Shown: piece after piece, positions 1-7,740 of the stretch | How positions within the stretch are numbered: the first letter of the stretch is position 1 | Layout of the letters: the number at the start of each line of letters is the position of its first letter | Assembly (NCBI RefSeq): GCF_001766675.1 | Contig: NZ_MJLT01000045.1 | Coordinates: forward strand, 490,308-554,307 | Length of the DNA: 64,000 nt | Source: Arthrobacter sp. SW1 | Lineage (GTDB): Bacteria > Actinomycetota > Actinomycetes > Actinomycetales > Micrococcaceae | Reading direction: 5' to 3' | Position numbers and translations under genes: made by a program | Notes under the pieces: generated by a model | What the model was told of the DNA's origin: nothing | The model's input: only the letters and a program-made list of their open reading frames with translations | The model's database searches: none

Positions 1-241
1 CGTAGTCCGCCGCCGCGTCAATGGCCCAGGCGGGGCCCGTCAACGCCGAATGGCCGAACAAGCGGACGAAGGTGATGGCTGTGGCCCCGGGGTCTTCCCG
101 GACCAGCCGTTCGCCGCCCGCCACGCCACCGCCGTCGGACGGAAGCGAAAAGCGCACATGCGCGAAGGCGGCGTCGTCGAGCCCGAGATGCCGCGCCCAG
201 GCGAGCAGGACGATATCGGCAGATCCCTCAGAAAATCCCAT
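1..241 (-). CDS. N-terminal part of an unidentified protein, possibly GNAT-like
   Basis: An open frame on the minus strand starts at an ATG and runs off the left edge of the window with no stop, giving about 80 residues. It begins MGFSEGSADIVLLAWARHLG and later contains ITFVRLFGHSALTGPAWAID. Codon positions show the GC bias of the neighbouring real genes, and the frame stays open while the other frames break. I do not recognise it with certainty. The R-L-F-G-x-S-x-L-x-G-P-x-W-A pattern recalls the N-terminal region of some actinobacterial acetyltransferase-like proteins, but no catalytic motif is inside the window. It lies downstream of pfkA on the same strand, 70 bp away. Confidence 0.5.
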   Translation of the reverse strand, partial: MGFSEGSADIVLLAWARHLGLDDAAFAHVRFSLPSDGGGVAGGERLVREDPGATAITFVRLFGHSALTGPAWAIDAAADY

Positions 242-311
242 GGAACGAGTCTAGGCATCCCTGGCCGGGCTGCTTTATCCGAGCAGGCCCGTGCTCAGCC
301 GAACTACCCGC

Positions 312-1337
312 TCAGCCGAACAGTACGGCGGCTTCGTCGTAGCGGTGCTGCGGAACGGTCTTCAGCCTGCCCAGCGCGGCCTCGAAGCCGACGTGCACAA
401 TGTCCGTGCCGTTGAGCGAAACCATGGTTCCCCAGCGCCCTTCCACCACGGAATCGATGGCGGCCATGCCCAGGCGCGTAGCCAGGACCCGGTCGAAGGC
501 GGAAGGGACGCCGCCGCGCTGGATGTGGCCAAGGATGGTGGCCCGGGTTTCGATGCCGGTGCGGGCCTCGAGCTCCGGGGCCAGCTGGTCCGCGATGCCG
601 CCCAGGCGCGGGCGGCCGAAGGTGTCCAGGCCGCGCTCGGAGTGCGGGGCTTCCATGTGGTCCGGCACGAAGCCTTCGGCGACCACAACGAGCGGGGCAC
701 GGCCACGGTCGTGGGCTTCCTTGACCCATTCGGTGATCTGGTCGATGGAGACCTTCTGCTCGGGGATGAGGATGGCGTGGGCGCCGGAAGCCATGCCCGC
801 GTGCAGGGCGATCCAGCCGACGTGGCGGCCCATGACCTCGGCGATCATGCAGCGGTGGTGGGATTCGCCGGTGGTGCGGAGCCGGTCGATCGCTTCGGTC
901 GCGATCTGCACGGCGGTGTCGAAGCCGAAGGTGTAGTCGGTGGCGTCGAGGTCGTTGTCCACGGTCTTCGGCACGCCCACGATCTTTAGGCCGGCGTCGG
1001 TCAGCCGCTTGGCCGCGGCCAGGGTTCCTTCGCCGCCGATCGCGATCATGGCGTCGATGCCGAGGCGGTCCATGTGGCCCTTGATGACCTCGGGGCCGCC
1101 GCCGTTTTCGAAGGGGTTGGTCCGCGAGGTGCCCAGGATGGTGCCGCCCTGCTTGGCGATGCCGCGGACCATGGTGCGGGGGATCTCCATGATGTCGCCC
1201 TCGACCACGCCGCGCCAGCCGTCGCGGAAGCCAACGAATTCGTGGCCGTGGATGGCGATGCCCTTGAGGACGGCACCGCGGATCACGGCATTGAGTCCGG
1301 GGCAGTCGCCGCCGCTGGTGAGGATTCCAATTTTCAT
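312..1337 (-). CDS. pfkA: 6-phosphofructokinase
   Basis: A 341-residue phosphofructokinase of normal length, which phosphorylates fructose 6-phosphate in glycolysis. The N-terminus ILTSGGDCPGLNAVIRG is the nucleotide-binding signature. GGEGT at residues 101-105 and PKTVDND at 123-129 carry the catalytic aspartate. Residue 104 is Gly, the residue of ATP-using enzymes, while residue 124 is Lys. That G104/K124 pair is known from actinobacterial group III ATP-PFKs such as those of Streptomyces, so ATP rather than pyrophosphate is the expected donor. The gene is monocistronic as far as can be seen. The start is the ATG that gives MKIGILTSGGD. Confidence 0.96.
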   Translation of the reverse strand: MKIGILTSGGDCPGLNAVIRGAVLKGIAIHGHEFVGFRDGWRGVVEGDIMEIPRTMVRGIAKQGGTILGTSRTNPFENGGGPEVIKGHMDRLGIDAMIAIGGEGTLAAAKRLTDAGLKIVGVPKTVDNDLDATDYTFGFDTAVQIATEAIDRLRTTGESHHRCMIAEVMGRHVGWIALHAGMASGAHAILIPEQKVSIDQITEWVKEAHDRGRAPLVVVAEGFVPDHMEAPHSERGLDTFGRPRLGGIADQLAPELEARTGIETRATILGHIQRGGVPSAFDRVLATRLGMAAIDSVVEGRWGTMVSLNGTDIVHVGFEAALGRLKTVPQHRYDEAAVLFG

Positions 1338-1520
1338 GAGCGCTCAAATCCTGGCTAGGAGGTACACGTGCTGAGCGCCACGCTGAGCTCCCCAAGATTG
1401 TAGGCGACGATGTGGGGTAGGACACAAACCTGTCCGCCAGCCGGTATGAGCTTTCGGAAACAATGCCGCAATATTTGCCCGAGGGCGGAGCTGCCGCCAG
1501 TGTGTCGGGGTGGACGGCGG

Positions 1521-1552
1521 CATGCCCCCGCGGCCGCAACCGCGGGGGCATG
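1521..1552 (-). terminator. GC-rich stem-loop after the small PspC gene
   Basis: CATGCCCCCGCGG and CCGCGGGGGCATG form a perfect 13-bp stem around a 6-nt loop, 12 bp past the stop of the small PspC gene on the minus strand. No clear T-tract follows in either direction, so it could be an inefficient or factor-assisted terminator, or an RNA-stabilising 3' hairpin. The rest of the 227-bp gap up to pfkA holds the pfkA promoter region, in which I cannot place a convincing -10. Confidence 0.55.
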
Positions 1553-1564
1553 GGGGTCCAGGGG

Positions 1565-1819
1565 TCAGGAGCGGTTGCCGCGTTCCGCCAGGAAGGATTC
1601 CAGTGCGATGGTGCCGTCCTGGGCCGGCAGCAGCAGCCAGGCCACCAGGTAGACGACGATCGCGGGTCCCGGCAACAGGCAGAAGAGCAGGAACGCCACG
1701 CGCACATAGGCGACGTCCACATTCAGCTTGGCCGCGATACCGCCGCAGACTCCGCCGAGCCAGCGCTGCGGTCCGCGCTTGAGGCCGATGCTTCGTACGA
1801 TGCTGAAGAACTTGTTCAT
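1565..1819 (-). CDS. Small PspC domain membrane protein
   Basis: An 84-residue protein that is almost entirely a PspC domain. The motif GGVCGGIAAKLNVD at about residues 22-35 is followed by YVRVAFLLFCLLPG and a hydrophobic membrane segment ending AWLLLPAQDG. PspC proteins sit in the cytoplasmic membrane and take part in phage-shock or envelope-stress responses. It is the last gene of a minus-strand group of three (large PspC protein, 89-residue membrane protein, this one), facing a PspC-histidine kinase gene. It probably senses or stabilises the membrane with them. There is no catalytic function to assign. Confidence 0.88.
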   Translation of the reverse strand: MNKFFSIVRSIGLKRGPQRWLGGVCGGIAAKLNVDVAYVRVAFLLFCLLPGPAIVVYLVAWLLLPAQDGTIALESFLAERGNRS

Positions 1820-1868
1820 GCTTTGAGCCTTCCTTGTCTGCCTGGCTTTGTCACGGTCTGCGGTGCTG

Positions 1869-2138
1869 TCATGCGGGAGGTCCGTTGCGTTTCCGTGTTC
1901 CGGCCGAGACCAGGCCGCCGATGATCAGCGCGGCACCGGCACCGATCATGAGCCCGATCAGTACGAGGTTTCCGTCGAGGGCCACCAGGCCCAGTTTGGA
2001 GATGACGATCAGTGCCGCGAGGGCCATGACGACCAGGCCCCACACGACCGTGCCGACCCGCGGCCCCTTCTCCTGGAGCGGCCCCTGTTCCCGGACGGTT
2101 CCGTCGGCCTGGCCGGTTCCCTGTTCCTGCGTATCCAT
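1869..2138 (-). CDS. Small two-helix membrane protein
   Basis: An 89-residue protein with a hydrophilic Gln/Gly-rich N-terminus of about 25 residues and two hydrophobic segments, roughly residues 30-50 (VVWGLVVMALAALIVISKLG) and 56-78 (LVLIGLMIGAGAALIIGGLV), ending in a basic tail. No named domain is recognisable. It starts one base after the stop of the large PspC gene, behind GAAGGA, so the two are almost certainly co-transcribed and probably coupled. The context suggests a membrane accessory of the PspC/Lia-like envelope-stress module. Confidence 0.8.
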   Translation of the reverse strand: MDTQEQGTGQADGTVREQGPLQEKGPRVGTVVWGLVVMALAALIVISKLGLVALDGNLVLIGLMIGAGAALIIGGLVSAGTRKRNGPPA

Positions 2139-2139
2139 G

Positions 2140-3531
2140 TCAGTGTCCTTCCTGGATGGTGACGTTGCTGAAGGTGCCGTCGACTTCGATCACCAGGCTC
2201 GCCCCCGGCTTGTCGGTGTTGAAGGAGCGGCTTTCGTTGCCGCGGTCGTTGCCCAGGGAACTGCCATCGCCGTCGCCCTTGAGGTTCCCGAAGGTCATGT
2301 CCGCCTGGATTTCCACGGGTACGGTCTCAGGCACCAGCACCTTGATATTGCTCGCGGTGATGTCGAGCGGCACCACCACGTTGGATTCCAGGGGCTCGTC
2401 GAGGTCGAGGGTGGTCAGGTCAACGGTGCCGTTGGCGCCGGTGATGTCGTAGCCTTCGCGGGCGTCGGAGATGGTGAGTGGCGTCCATTGCGTGTTTTGC
2501 AGGGGGAAGCGGTCGCCGCGCGGGACCACGTTGAAGATTCCACCGATCACCAGCGCCGCGACGGCGAGGAAGCCGAGCAGGCCGGAGGTCCTGCCCCGCA
2601 GCCCGGCAACCAGGATGCCAAGCCCCAGTACGGCAGCGCCGCTGGCCCAGACCACCGCATTGGCGGCGTCGCCCAGCTGAAGGGTGCCCCCGGCGTCGAG
2701 CAGCTTGATGGTGCCGCCCACCAGCAACGCCGCTCCTGCGGATACCGCCACAATTGCCCTTCCGGGTCCCTGCTTGCGCGGGCCGCTCGGGTGTCCGCCG
2801 GTCCAGTGCGGCGGTGCCGGTGTGCCCGGACCATTTGGATTGCCCGACGACGGCGGCGCGCCGTGCGGCGGAAGGTGGCCGGCCGGGGGAACGGGGTGAG
2901 CCGTGGTGCTGTGAACGCTGGTGTTGTGCACGGAGGCGCTGTGCGGGCCGTGCATGCTGCCGTGCGGAGCGTCGGGAGCTGCCGCCGCGTAGTACTGCTG
3001 TCCTGCGTATTGCTCTCCCATGGTGTTTCCCCCGTCTCGGTTCTTGTTGCGTTGGACCAGGAAGTAGACCAGGCCGGCCACCGCCGCGATCCAGAAGAGC
3101 ACCCAGAACAGCCCGGGCAGGCCGTCCCAGCCCCAACCCCAGAAACCGCGGCCCAGGCCGGGCAGTCCGATGATGGTGGTGATGACGGCGCCGGTCATGC
3201 CTGCGGTCCAGCGGCCGGCGCCCGCTTCCTGGGCATGGATGCGGCCGTCCGGCTCCGGCAGCAGGGCCCAGGCAATGCCGTAGGCCAGGACGCCGATGCC
3301 GGCGAAAAGCGCCAGCACGACAAAGATGCCGCGCACGATCAGCGGATCGATGCCGAAACGGTGGGCGATGCCGCTGGCGACGCCACCGATCCAACGGTCC
3401 TGGCCCCGGGCGATGCCCTGGCTGCGGATCCAATCGAAGAAGTTCTGCTGGGGCCGGGCGCCGGGTTCTCCGGCAGGGCCCTGCTCCTCGTGGTCTTGTC
3501 CGGATGTTCCGGGCATGCTGTTCGGGTTCAT
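2140..3531 (-). CDS. PspC domain protein with LiaF-like C-terminal region
   Basis: A 463-residue polytopic membrane protein. After a short hydrophilic leader comes a PspC domain at about residues 30-95 (GGVASGIAHRFGID, then VRGIFVVLALFAGIG and LLPEPDG). More hydrophobic segments and a His/Pro/Ser-rich linker follow at about 165-245. A block of helices spans about 250-330. The soluble C-terminal region contains the alternating hydrophobic strands VDLTTLDLDEPLESNVVVPL and ASNIKVLVPETVPVEIQADM, typical of the LiaF/toast-rack fold. LiaF-type proteins hold a cognate histidine kinase inactive until the envelope is stressed. The divergently transcribed kinase and regulator next to it fit that role, which I infer from architecture and context. 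Confidence 0.86.
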   Translation of the reverse strand: MNPNSMPGTSGQDHEEQGPAGEPGARPQQNFFDWIRSQGIARGQDRWIGGVASGIAHRFGIDPLIVRGIFVVLALFAGIGVLAYGIAWALLPEPDGRIHAQEAGAGRWTAGMTGAVITTIIGLPGLGRGFWGWGWDGLPGLFWVLFWIAAVAGLVYFLVQRNKNRDGGNTMGEQYAGQQYYAAAAPDAPHGSMHGPHSASVHNTSVHSTTAHPVPPAGHLPPHGAPPSSGNPNGPGTPAPPHWTGGHPSGPRKQGPGRAIVAVSAGAALLVGGTIKLLDAGGTLQLGDAANAVVWASGAAVLGLGILVAGLRGRTSGLLGFLAVAALVIGGIFNVVPRGDRFPLQNTQWTPLTISDAREGYDITGANGTVDLTTLDLDEPLESNVVVPLDITASNIKVLVPETVPVEIQADMTFGNLKGDGDGSSLGNDRGNESRSFNTDKPGASLVIEVDGTFSNVTIQEGH

Positions 3532-3657
3532 GCTTCGATCCTGCCGTTCCGGTGCCCGCCGCCTCTACTGGGGGATACCCTGATCCTTCCCTGAGGGACC
3601 CCGGGGTTACCCCGGTTCCGGGGCTACGGACACCCTGATCCGTGTTTGGATGGAGGC
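3532..3657 (+). promoter_or_regulatory. Divergent control region between PspC operon and kinase operon
   Basis: This 126-bp spacer carries the 5' ends of both divergent operons. It contains a near-identical 13-mer twice in direct orientation, GATACCCTGATCC at 3574-3586 and GACACCCTGATCC at 3629-3641, 55 bp apart. GC-rich dyads (ACCCCGGGGT type) lie between them. Repeated elements in a shared promoter are what would be expected of autoregulation by the adjacent LuxR-type regulator. Binding is inference. Confidence 0.4.
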
Positions 3658-4950
3658 ATGACGAACCCTGCCGAGCGCCCGCCGCTGTACCGCAGCGGCG
3701 ACCGCGTGATCGCCGGTGTCTGCAGCGGCCTCGCACACCATCTGGGCTGGCCGGTGAAGAACGTGCGCCTGGCCATGGTTGTGGCGGCCTTCGCCGGCGG
3801 CGCCGGCCTGGCGTTCTACGCCTGGCTCTGGGTACTGGTTCCCACAGCGGATGAGGGCGCCCGCCGCGCCGCCCGCCGCCCGGTGTCGCCGATCGCCCCG
3901 GCAGTGAACGGCGAGTCCGGCCCGCGCCCCGCGCCGTGGTTCACCGGCTCCGGCGTGAACGGACGCTTCCGGTACGGCAAGGAACTGCTTCTTGGGGCAG
4001 GGCTGCTGTCCGTGGCGGGAATCCTCATCGCCAAGCAGTTCGGTGCGGATGTGCCGTTGGGGACGTTGATTCCCGCCGCTGCCATCCTTGGCGGCGCGGC
4101 GATCGCATGGATGCAGCTGGACGAAAACCGCCGGGCCGGGCTCGTCGACAAGACCAAGGCAGACCAGGCGGGCGGTTGGGTGCGCCTTGCCGCGGGGCTG
4201 GCACTCGTCGTCGCGGGCGTGCTGGTGATGGTGTCAGGCTCGGGTTCCTGGGAACAGACCTGGCTGGCCCTGCTCGCCTCCGTGGCGGTCCTGGGCGGTG
4301 TGGCCCTGGTGTTGCTGCCGTGGGGCCTGAAATTCTGGAAGGACCTGGAAGCCGAACGGGCCGGCCGGGTTCGGGAAACCGAACGGGCGGAGATCGCCGC
4401 CCATCTGCACGATTCCGTGCTGCAGACCCTGGCGCTGATCCAGCGGCGTGCCGGCTCCGAACAGGATGTGGTCCGCCTGGCCCGTGCCCAGGAGCGCGAG
4501 CTGCGCGGCTGGCTGTACCGGGACCAGGCCGCCGACGCCGGACACCTCGCCGAGCGGATCAAGTCCGCCGCCGCCGAGGTGGAGGATGCCCACGGACACG
4601 TCGTCGACGTCGTCAGCGTAGGAGATGCCGTCACGACCGAGCGGCATGAGGCCCTGGTCCAGGCCGCCCGGGAAGCAATGCTCAACGCGGCCAGGCACGG
4701 CGGCGGGCCCGTGTCCGTCTACCTGGAGAGCTCTGACAAGGGCAGCGAAGTGTTCGTGAAGGACCGCGGCCCGGGCTTCGACCCGGAAGCCGTCTCCCCG
4801 GACCGGCTGGGAGTCCGCGAATCGATCATCGGGCGCATGAAGCGCCACGGCGGCACCGCCGTCATCACCAGCGGGCCGGACGGGACGGAAGTCCGCCTGA
4901 AACTGCCGGCGGCCGCCCCGGAAGAGCGCAACGGAGAGGGAAGATCATGA
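3658..4950 (+). CDS. PspC-fused sensor histidine kinase (LiaS/DesK-like)
   Basis: A 430-residue kinase. An N-terminal PspC domain (VIAGVCSGLAHHLGWPVKNV) runs through the first 65 residues, followed by four further hydrophobic segments, then a HisKA_3-type dimerisation region with HLHDSVLQTL, where the His before Asp is the phospho-acceptor at about residue 251. The ATPase domain shows the N-box EAMLNAARHGG, the G-box DRGPGFD and a glycine-rich GVRESIIGRMKRHGG. It probably autophosphorylates in response to membrane stress and passes phosphate to the regulator that overlaps its stop codon. I chose the ATG directly after GGAGG; an in-frame TTG 12 bp upstream is the alternative. Direct fusion of PspC to a kinase is characteristic of actinobacteria. 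Confidence 0.9.
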   Translation: MTNPAERPPLYRSGDRVIAGVCSGLAHHLGWPVKNVRLAMVVAAFAGGAGLAFYAWLWVLVPTADEGARRAARRPVSPIAPAVNGESGPRPAPWFTGSGVNGRFRYGKELLLGAGLLSVAGILIAKQFGADVPLGTLIPAAAILGGAAIAWMQLDENRRAGLVDKTKADQAGGWVRLAAGLALVVAGVLVMVSGSGSWEQTWLALLASVAVLGGVALVLLPWGLKFWKDLEAERAGRVRETERAEIAAHLHDSVLQTLALIQRRAGSEQDVVRLARAQERELRGWLYRDQAADAGHLAERIKSAAAEVEDAHGHVVDVVSVGDAVTTERHEALVQAAREAMLNAARHGGGPVSVYLESSDKGSEVFVKDRGPGFDPEAVSPDRLGVRESIIGRMKRHGGTAVITSGPDGTEVRLKLPAAAPEERNGEGRS

Positions 4951-5612
4951 ACGATGCAGAAGGCGCCCGCAGTGTCCGGGTGGTGGTGGTCGATGACCAC
5001 GCCATTTTCCGCTCCGGACTGAAGGCGGACCTGGACGCACGGATCGATGTCGTCGGCGAGGCCGGCTCGGTGGAAGACGCCATCCGGGTGATCGCCGAGC
5101 AGCGGCCGGAGGTCGTGTTGCTTGACGTCCACCTTCCGGGCGGACTGGGCGGCGGCGGCCGCGAAGTCATCAACAAGTCGGCACAGCTGCTGGGCAGTAC
5201 CAGCTTCCTCGCCCTGAGCGTGTCCGATGCCGCCGAGGACGTGGTGGCCGTGATCCGGGCCGGAGCCCGCGGATACGTCACCAAGACCATCTCCGGCGCG
5301 GAAATCTCCGACGCCGTGATCCGGGTGGCCGACGGCGACGCCGTGTTCTCGCCGCGGCTGGCCGGTTTCGTGCTGGACGCGTTCGGCACCTCGCCGGCAG
5401 AGATCGCCGACGACGAACTGGACCGCCTCTCGGCCCGCGAGCTCGAAGTCATGCGCCTGATCGCCCGCGGCTACAGCTACAAAGAGGTGGCCAAGGAGCT
5501 CTTCATCTCCATCAAGACCGTGGAAACCCACGTTTCTGCGGTGCTGCGCAAACTGCAGCTCTCCAGTCGGCACGAACTGACCAAGTGGGCGGCCGAGCGC
5601 CGGCTGCTCTAG
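4947..5612 (+). CDS. LuxR/NarL-family response regulator
   Basis: A 221-residue regulator whose ATG overlaps the kinase stop (ATGA), so translation is coupled. The receiver domain has the acidic pair D16-D17 and the phospho-acceptor D60 in VVLLDVHLPGG. The C-terminal LuxR helix-turn-helix runs from about residue 153 (LSARELEVMRLIARG) through VAKELFISIKTVETHVSAVL. It is the output partner of the PspC-kinase. Likely targets are the divergent PspC/LiaF-like operon and its own promoter. The stress signal cannot be read from sequence. Confidence 0.92.
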   Translation: MNDAEGARSVRVVVVDDHAIFRSGLKADLDARIDVVGEAGSVEDAIRVIAEQRPEVVLLDVHLPGGLGGGGREVINKSAQLLGSTSFLALSVSDAAEDVVAVIRAGARGYVTKTISGAEISDAVIRVADGDAVFSPRLAGFVLDAFGTSPAEIADDELDRLSARELEVMRLIARGYSYKEVAKELFISIKTVETHVSAVLRKLQLSSRHELTKWAAERRLL

Positions 5613-5631
5613 GAACACCAGAGACCAGGAA

Positions 5632-5685
5632 CAACAAAGACGCCCTGCGCACCGGACATGTCCGGTGCGCAGGGCGTCTTTGTTG
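5632..5685. terminator. 54-bp perfect palindrome, bidirectional terminator
   Basis: Two 27-nt arms, beginning CAACAAAGACGCCCTGCGC and ending GCGCAGGGCGTCTTTGTTG, are exact reverse complements with no spacer. The flanks give a short T-rich end in each direction (TCTTTGTTG). The palindrome lies between the convergent response-regulator and aminotransferase genes and would end transcription from both sides. Confidence 0.85.
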
Positions 5686-5702
5686 CTGGCGGTGCCCGTT
5701 TC

Positions 5703-6932
5703 CTACTGGGCCTTGCCGAGGAATTCCTGCAGGCGGCGCACGCCCTCGGCCAGGTCCTCGTCACCCAGTGCGTAGGAGAGGCGCACATAGCCGGAGGGGC
5801 CGAAGGCCTCGCCCGGAACGATCGCCACCTCAACCTCGTCGAGGATCAGGGAGGCCAGTTCGGCGGAGGTCTCCGGGCGGACCGGACCGTCCGCCGTCGG
5901 GAATTCCTTGCCCAGCAGGCCGCGGACGTCGGCGTACACGTAGAAGGCGCCGGCCGGCGTCGGGCAATCGACACCCTCGATCGCGTTCAGTCCGGCGACG
6001 ATCGCCTTGCGGCGGCGGTCGAAAGCGACCTTCATTTCATCGACGGCGGTCAGCGGGCCGGAGACCGCGGCGAGGGCGGCGATCTGCATGATGTTCGAGA
6101 CGTTGGAGGTCGCGTGCGACTGGAGGTTGGTGGCGGCCTTGATGACATCGGCCGGACCGATCATCCAGCCCACGCGCCATCCGGTCATGGCGTAGGTCTT
6201 GGCCACGCCGTTGAGGATGACCACCTTGTCGCCGAGTTCGGGGGCGGCCGTGGCGATCGAGGTGAACGGCACGCCGTCGTAGGTGAGGTGCTCGTAGATC
6301 TCGTCGGTGACGACCCAGAGGCCCTTGGCGGCGGCCCACTTGCCGATTTCGGCGACCTGTTCCGGGCTGTAGACGGCGCCGGTCGGGTTGGACGGGGAGA
6401 CGAAGAGCAGGATCTTGGTCTTGTCCGTTACAGCGGCTTCAAGCTGCTCGACCGTCACCAGGTAGCCCTGTTCAGGACCGGCGAAGACTTCCACCGGGAC
6501 GCCGCCGGCGAGCCGGATGGCCTCCGGGTAGGTGGTCCAGAACGGGGTGGGGATGATGACCTCGTCGCCCGGATCAAGGAGCGTGGCAAAGGCGTTGTAG
6601 ACCGCCTGCTTGCCGCCGTTGGTCACCAGGACCTGGGAAGGATCCACCTGGTAGCCCGAATCGCGCAGGGTCTTCTCCGCAATGGCCTTCTTCAGTTCCG
6701 GCAGGCCGGCGGCGGGGGAGTAGCGGTGGTTCTTGGGGTCGGCGGCGGCCTCGATGGCGGCCTTGACGATGTAGTCCGGAGTGGGGAAATCCGGTTCCCC
6801 CGCACCGAAACCAATAACAGGACGGCCTGCGGCCTTGAGCGCCTTCGCCTTGGCATCAACGGCAAGGGTGGCGGATTCGGCGATGGCGGAAATTCTCTGT
6901 GAGACGCGGGCGGGAGCTGTTCCGGCAGACAT
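5703..6932 (-). CDS. PLP-dependent aminotransferase (class I, aspartate aminotransferase-like)
   Basis: A 409-residue fold-type I aminotransferase. Visible signatures are [12 protein letters not shown] near residue 41, [15 protein letters not shown], the PLP-contacting [11 protein letters not shown] near 179, D210 and Y213 in [10 protein letters not shown], the Schiff-base lysine K245 in [16 protein letters not shown], and the substrate-binding arginine in [10 protein letters not shown] near the C-terminus. This is the subgroup I-gamma aspartate aminotransferase pattern, so it most likely interconverts aspartate or related amino acids with 2-oxoglutarate. Exact specificity (aspartate, alanine, prephenate) is not decidable here. 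The frame is open further upstream, but [14 protein letters not shown] is the plausible start. Confidence 0.9.
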   Translation of the reverse strand: MSAGTAPARVSQRISAIAESATLAVDAKAKALKAAGRPVIGFGAGEPDFPTPDYIVKAAIEAAADPKNHRYSPAAGLPELKKAIAEKTLRDSGYQVDPSQVLVTNGGKQAVYNAFATLLDPGDEVIIPTPFWTTYPEAIRLAGGVPVEVFAGPEQGYLVTVEQLEAAVTDKTKILLFVSPSNPTGAVYSPEQVAEIGKWAAAKGLWVVTDEIYEHLTYDGVPFTSIATAAPELGDKVVILNGVAKTYAMTGWRVGWMIGPADVIKAATNLQSHATSNVSNIMQIAALAAVSGPLTAVDEMKVAFDRRRKAIVAGLNAIEGVDCPTPAGAFYVYADVRGLLGKEFPTADGPVRPETSAELASLILDEVEVAIVPGEAFGPSGYVRLSYALGDEDLAEGVRRLQEFLGKAQ

Positions 6933-7084
6933 GTGGGACCGTTCTTCGCTGGCAGCGTGAGCTGGATGATGGGAAACGACGTGAACTACTCTATGCTGTT
7001 CTGCGGACGCCCTGCGGGCCGGATTGCGAAAGTGACGACGCCGGCGGGGAACCTGGATCTCCGGACACACCGGAAGCGTCCCGG

Positions 7085-7114
7085 TTCGACTAACGCGAAG
7101 TTCTTGCGTAGACT
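7085..7114 (+). promoter_or_regulatory. Promoter for tRNA-Trp / secE-nusG
   Basis: TTCGAC and TAGACT are separated by 18 bp, with the -10 lying 76 bp before the tRNA. TAGACT-like -10 boxes recur before rpsL, tuf and secY in this window, which supports it as the housekeeping sigma type. The divergent aminotransferase gene is probably driven from the opposite strand of the same spacer, but its -10 is less clear. Confidence 0.6.
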
Positions 7115-7189
7115 GGTTCACCGGTGTTGGAAAACATCACAATGGTTCACGCCTTTGGCGGGAGCCATGAATACATGGATTCGTTCCAT

Positions 7190-7262
7190 AGGGTAGTGGC
7201 GCAATTGGTAGCGCAGCGGTCTCCAAAACCGCAGGTTGCAGGTTCGAGTCCTGTCTGCCCTG
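7190..7262 (+). tRNA. tRNA-Trp (CCA anticodon)
   Basis: A 73-nt cloverleaf. The acceptor stem AGGGTAG pairs with CTGCCCT and the discriminator base is G. The D arm contains GCGCAATTGGTAGCGC, the anticodon loop CTCCAAA has CCA at 7223-7225, and the T arm is GCAGGTTCGAGTCCTGT. CCA is not encoded. It lies directly upstream of secE-nusG, a common actinobacterial arrangement, and could be processed from the same transcript. Confidence 0.96.
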
Positions 7263-7343
7263 CGCAGACTGTTCCGGCATTCAGGCCGGGGCAGGCGCGG
7301 TAATCACGGTTCTGATCAGAACCGGGTCAACTACGTTGCGAAG

Positions 7344-7625
7344 ATGAGTGAGGACCGGGTGACCGAAACTGCTGCCAGCAGCTCGAAGGGCCGACCTGCC
7401 AGGAAGGCTGAGGCCGGCTTTTTCGCTCGGATCGCCCTTTTTATCCGCCAGGTCATTGGCGAACTCAAGAAGGTCGTAGCGCCGACCCGCAAGGAACTGA
7501 TCAACTACACGCTCGTGGTTCTGGTGTTCGTGGCCGTCATGATGGTCATCGTCAGCCTGCTTGATATCGGGTTCGGCACCGCAGTTGGCTGGGTGTTCGG
7601 CGGGTCAGGCGCCACGGACCGCTAG
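7344..7625 (+). CDS. secE: Preprotein translocase subunit SecE
   Basis: A 93-residue subunit of the SecYEG membrane channel. A hydrophilic N-terminal region is followed by the conserved amphipathic segment FIRQVIGELKKVVAPTRKELINYT and one transmembrane helix (VVLVFVAVMMVIVSLLDIGF). The single-helix form is normal for Gram-positive bacteria. The frame is open back into the tRNA, so the start must be internal; I chose the ATG of MSEDRVTETAASS. It forms the usual secE-nusG pair. Confidence 0.92.
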   Translation: MSEDRVTETAASSSKGRPARKAEAGFFARIALFIRQVIGELKKVVAPTRKELINYTLVVLVFVAVMMVIVSLLDIGFGTAVGWVFGGSGATDR

Positions 7626-7635
7626 GCGGATCGCT

Positions 7636-7689
7636 CCGCAAGCCGTGTGGAAATCCCCGGAAATTCAAGGGATTTTGCAGGGCTTGCGG
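7636..7689 (+). promoter_or_regulatory. Composite stem-loop between secE and nusG
   Basis: An outer perfect 9-bp stem (CCGCAAGCC / GGCTTGCGG) encloses an inner perfect 7-bp stem (AAATCCC / GGGATTT). No T-tract follows. It ends 51 bp before the nusG start. It could be an RNase processing site or attenuator that sets the secE:nusG ratio. The role is inferred only from position. Confidence 0.5.
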
Positions 7690-7740
7690 AATTGAGCCAT
7701 TTAAATAGGCATGTTAGGCAATGAGGAAGCAGGAGACCAA

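Noticed and set aside
242..311. pfkA terminator
   Set aside because: GAGCA/TGCTC and CGGGC/GCCCG dyads exist here, but they are short, overlapping and lack a T-tract.
1834..3594. 586-codon plus-strand frame opposite the PspC genes
   Set aside because: It overlaps three minus-strand genes with clear domains and shows no domain itself.
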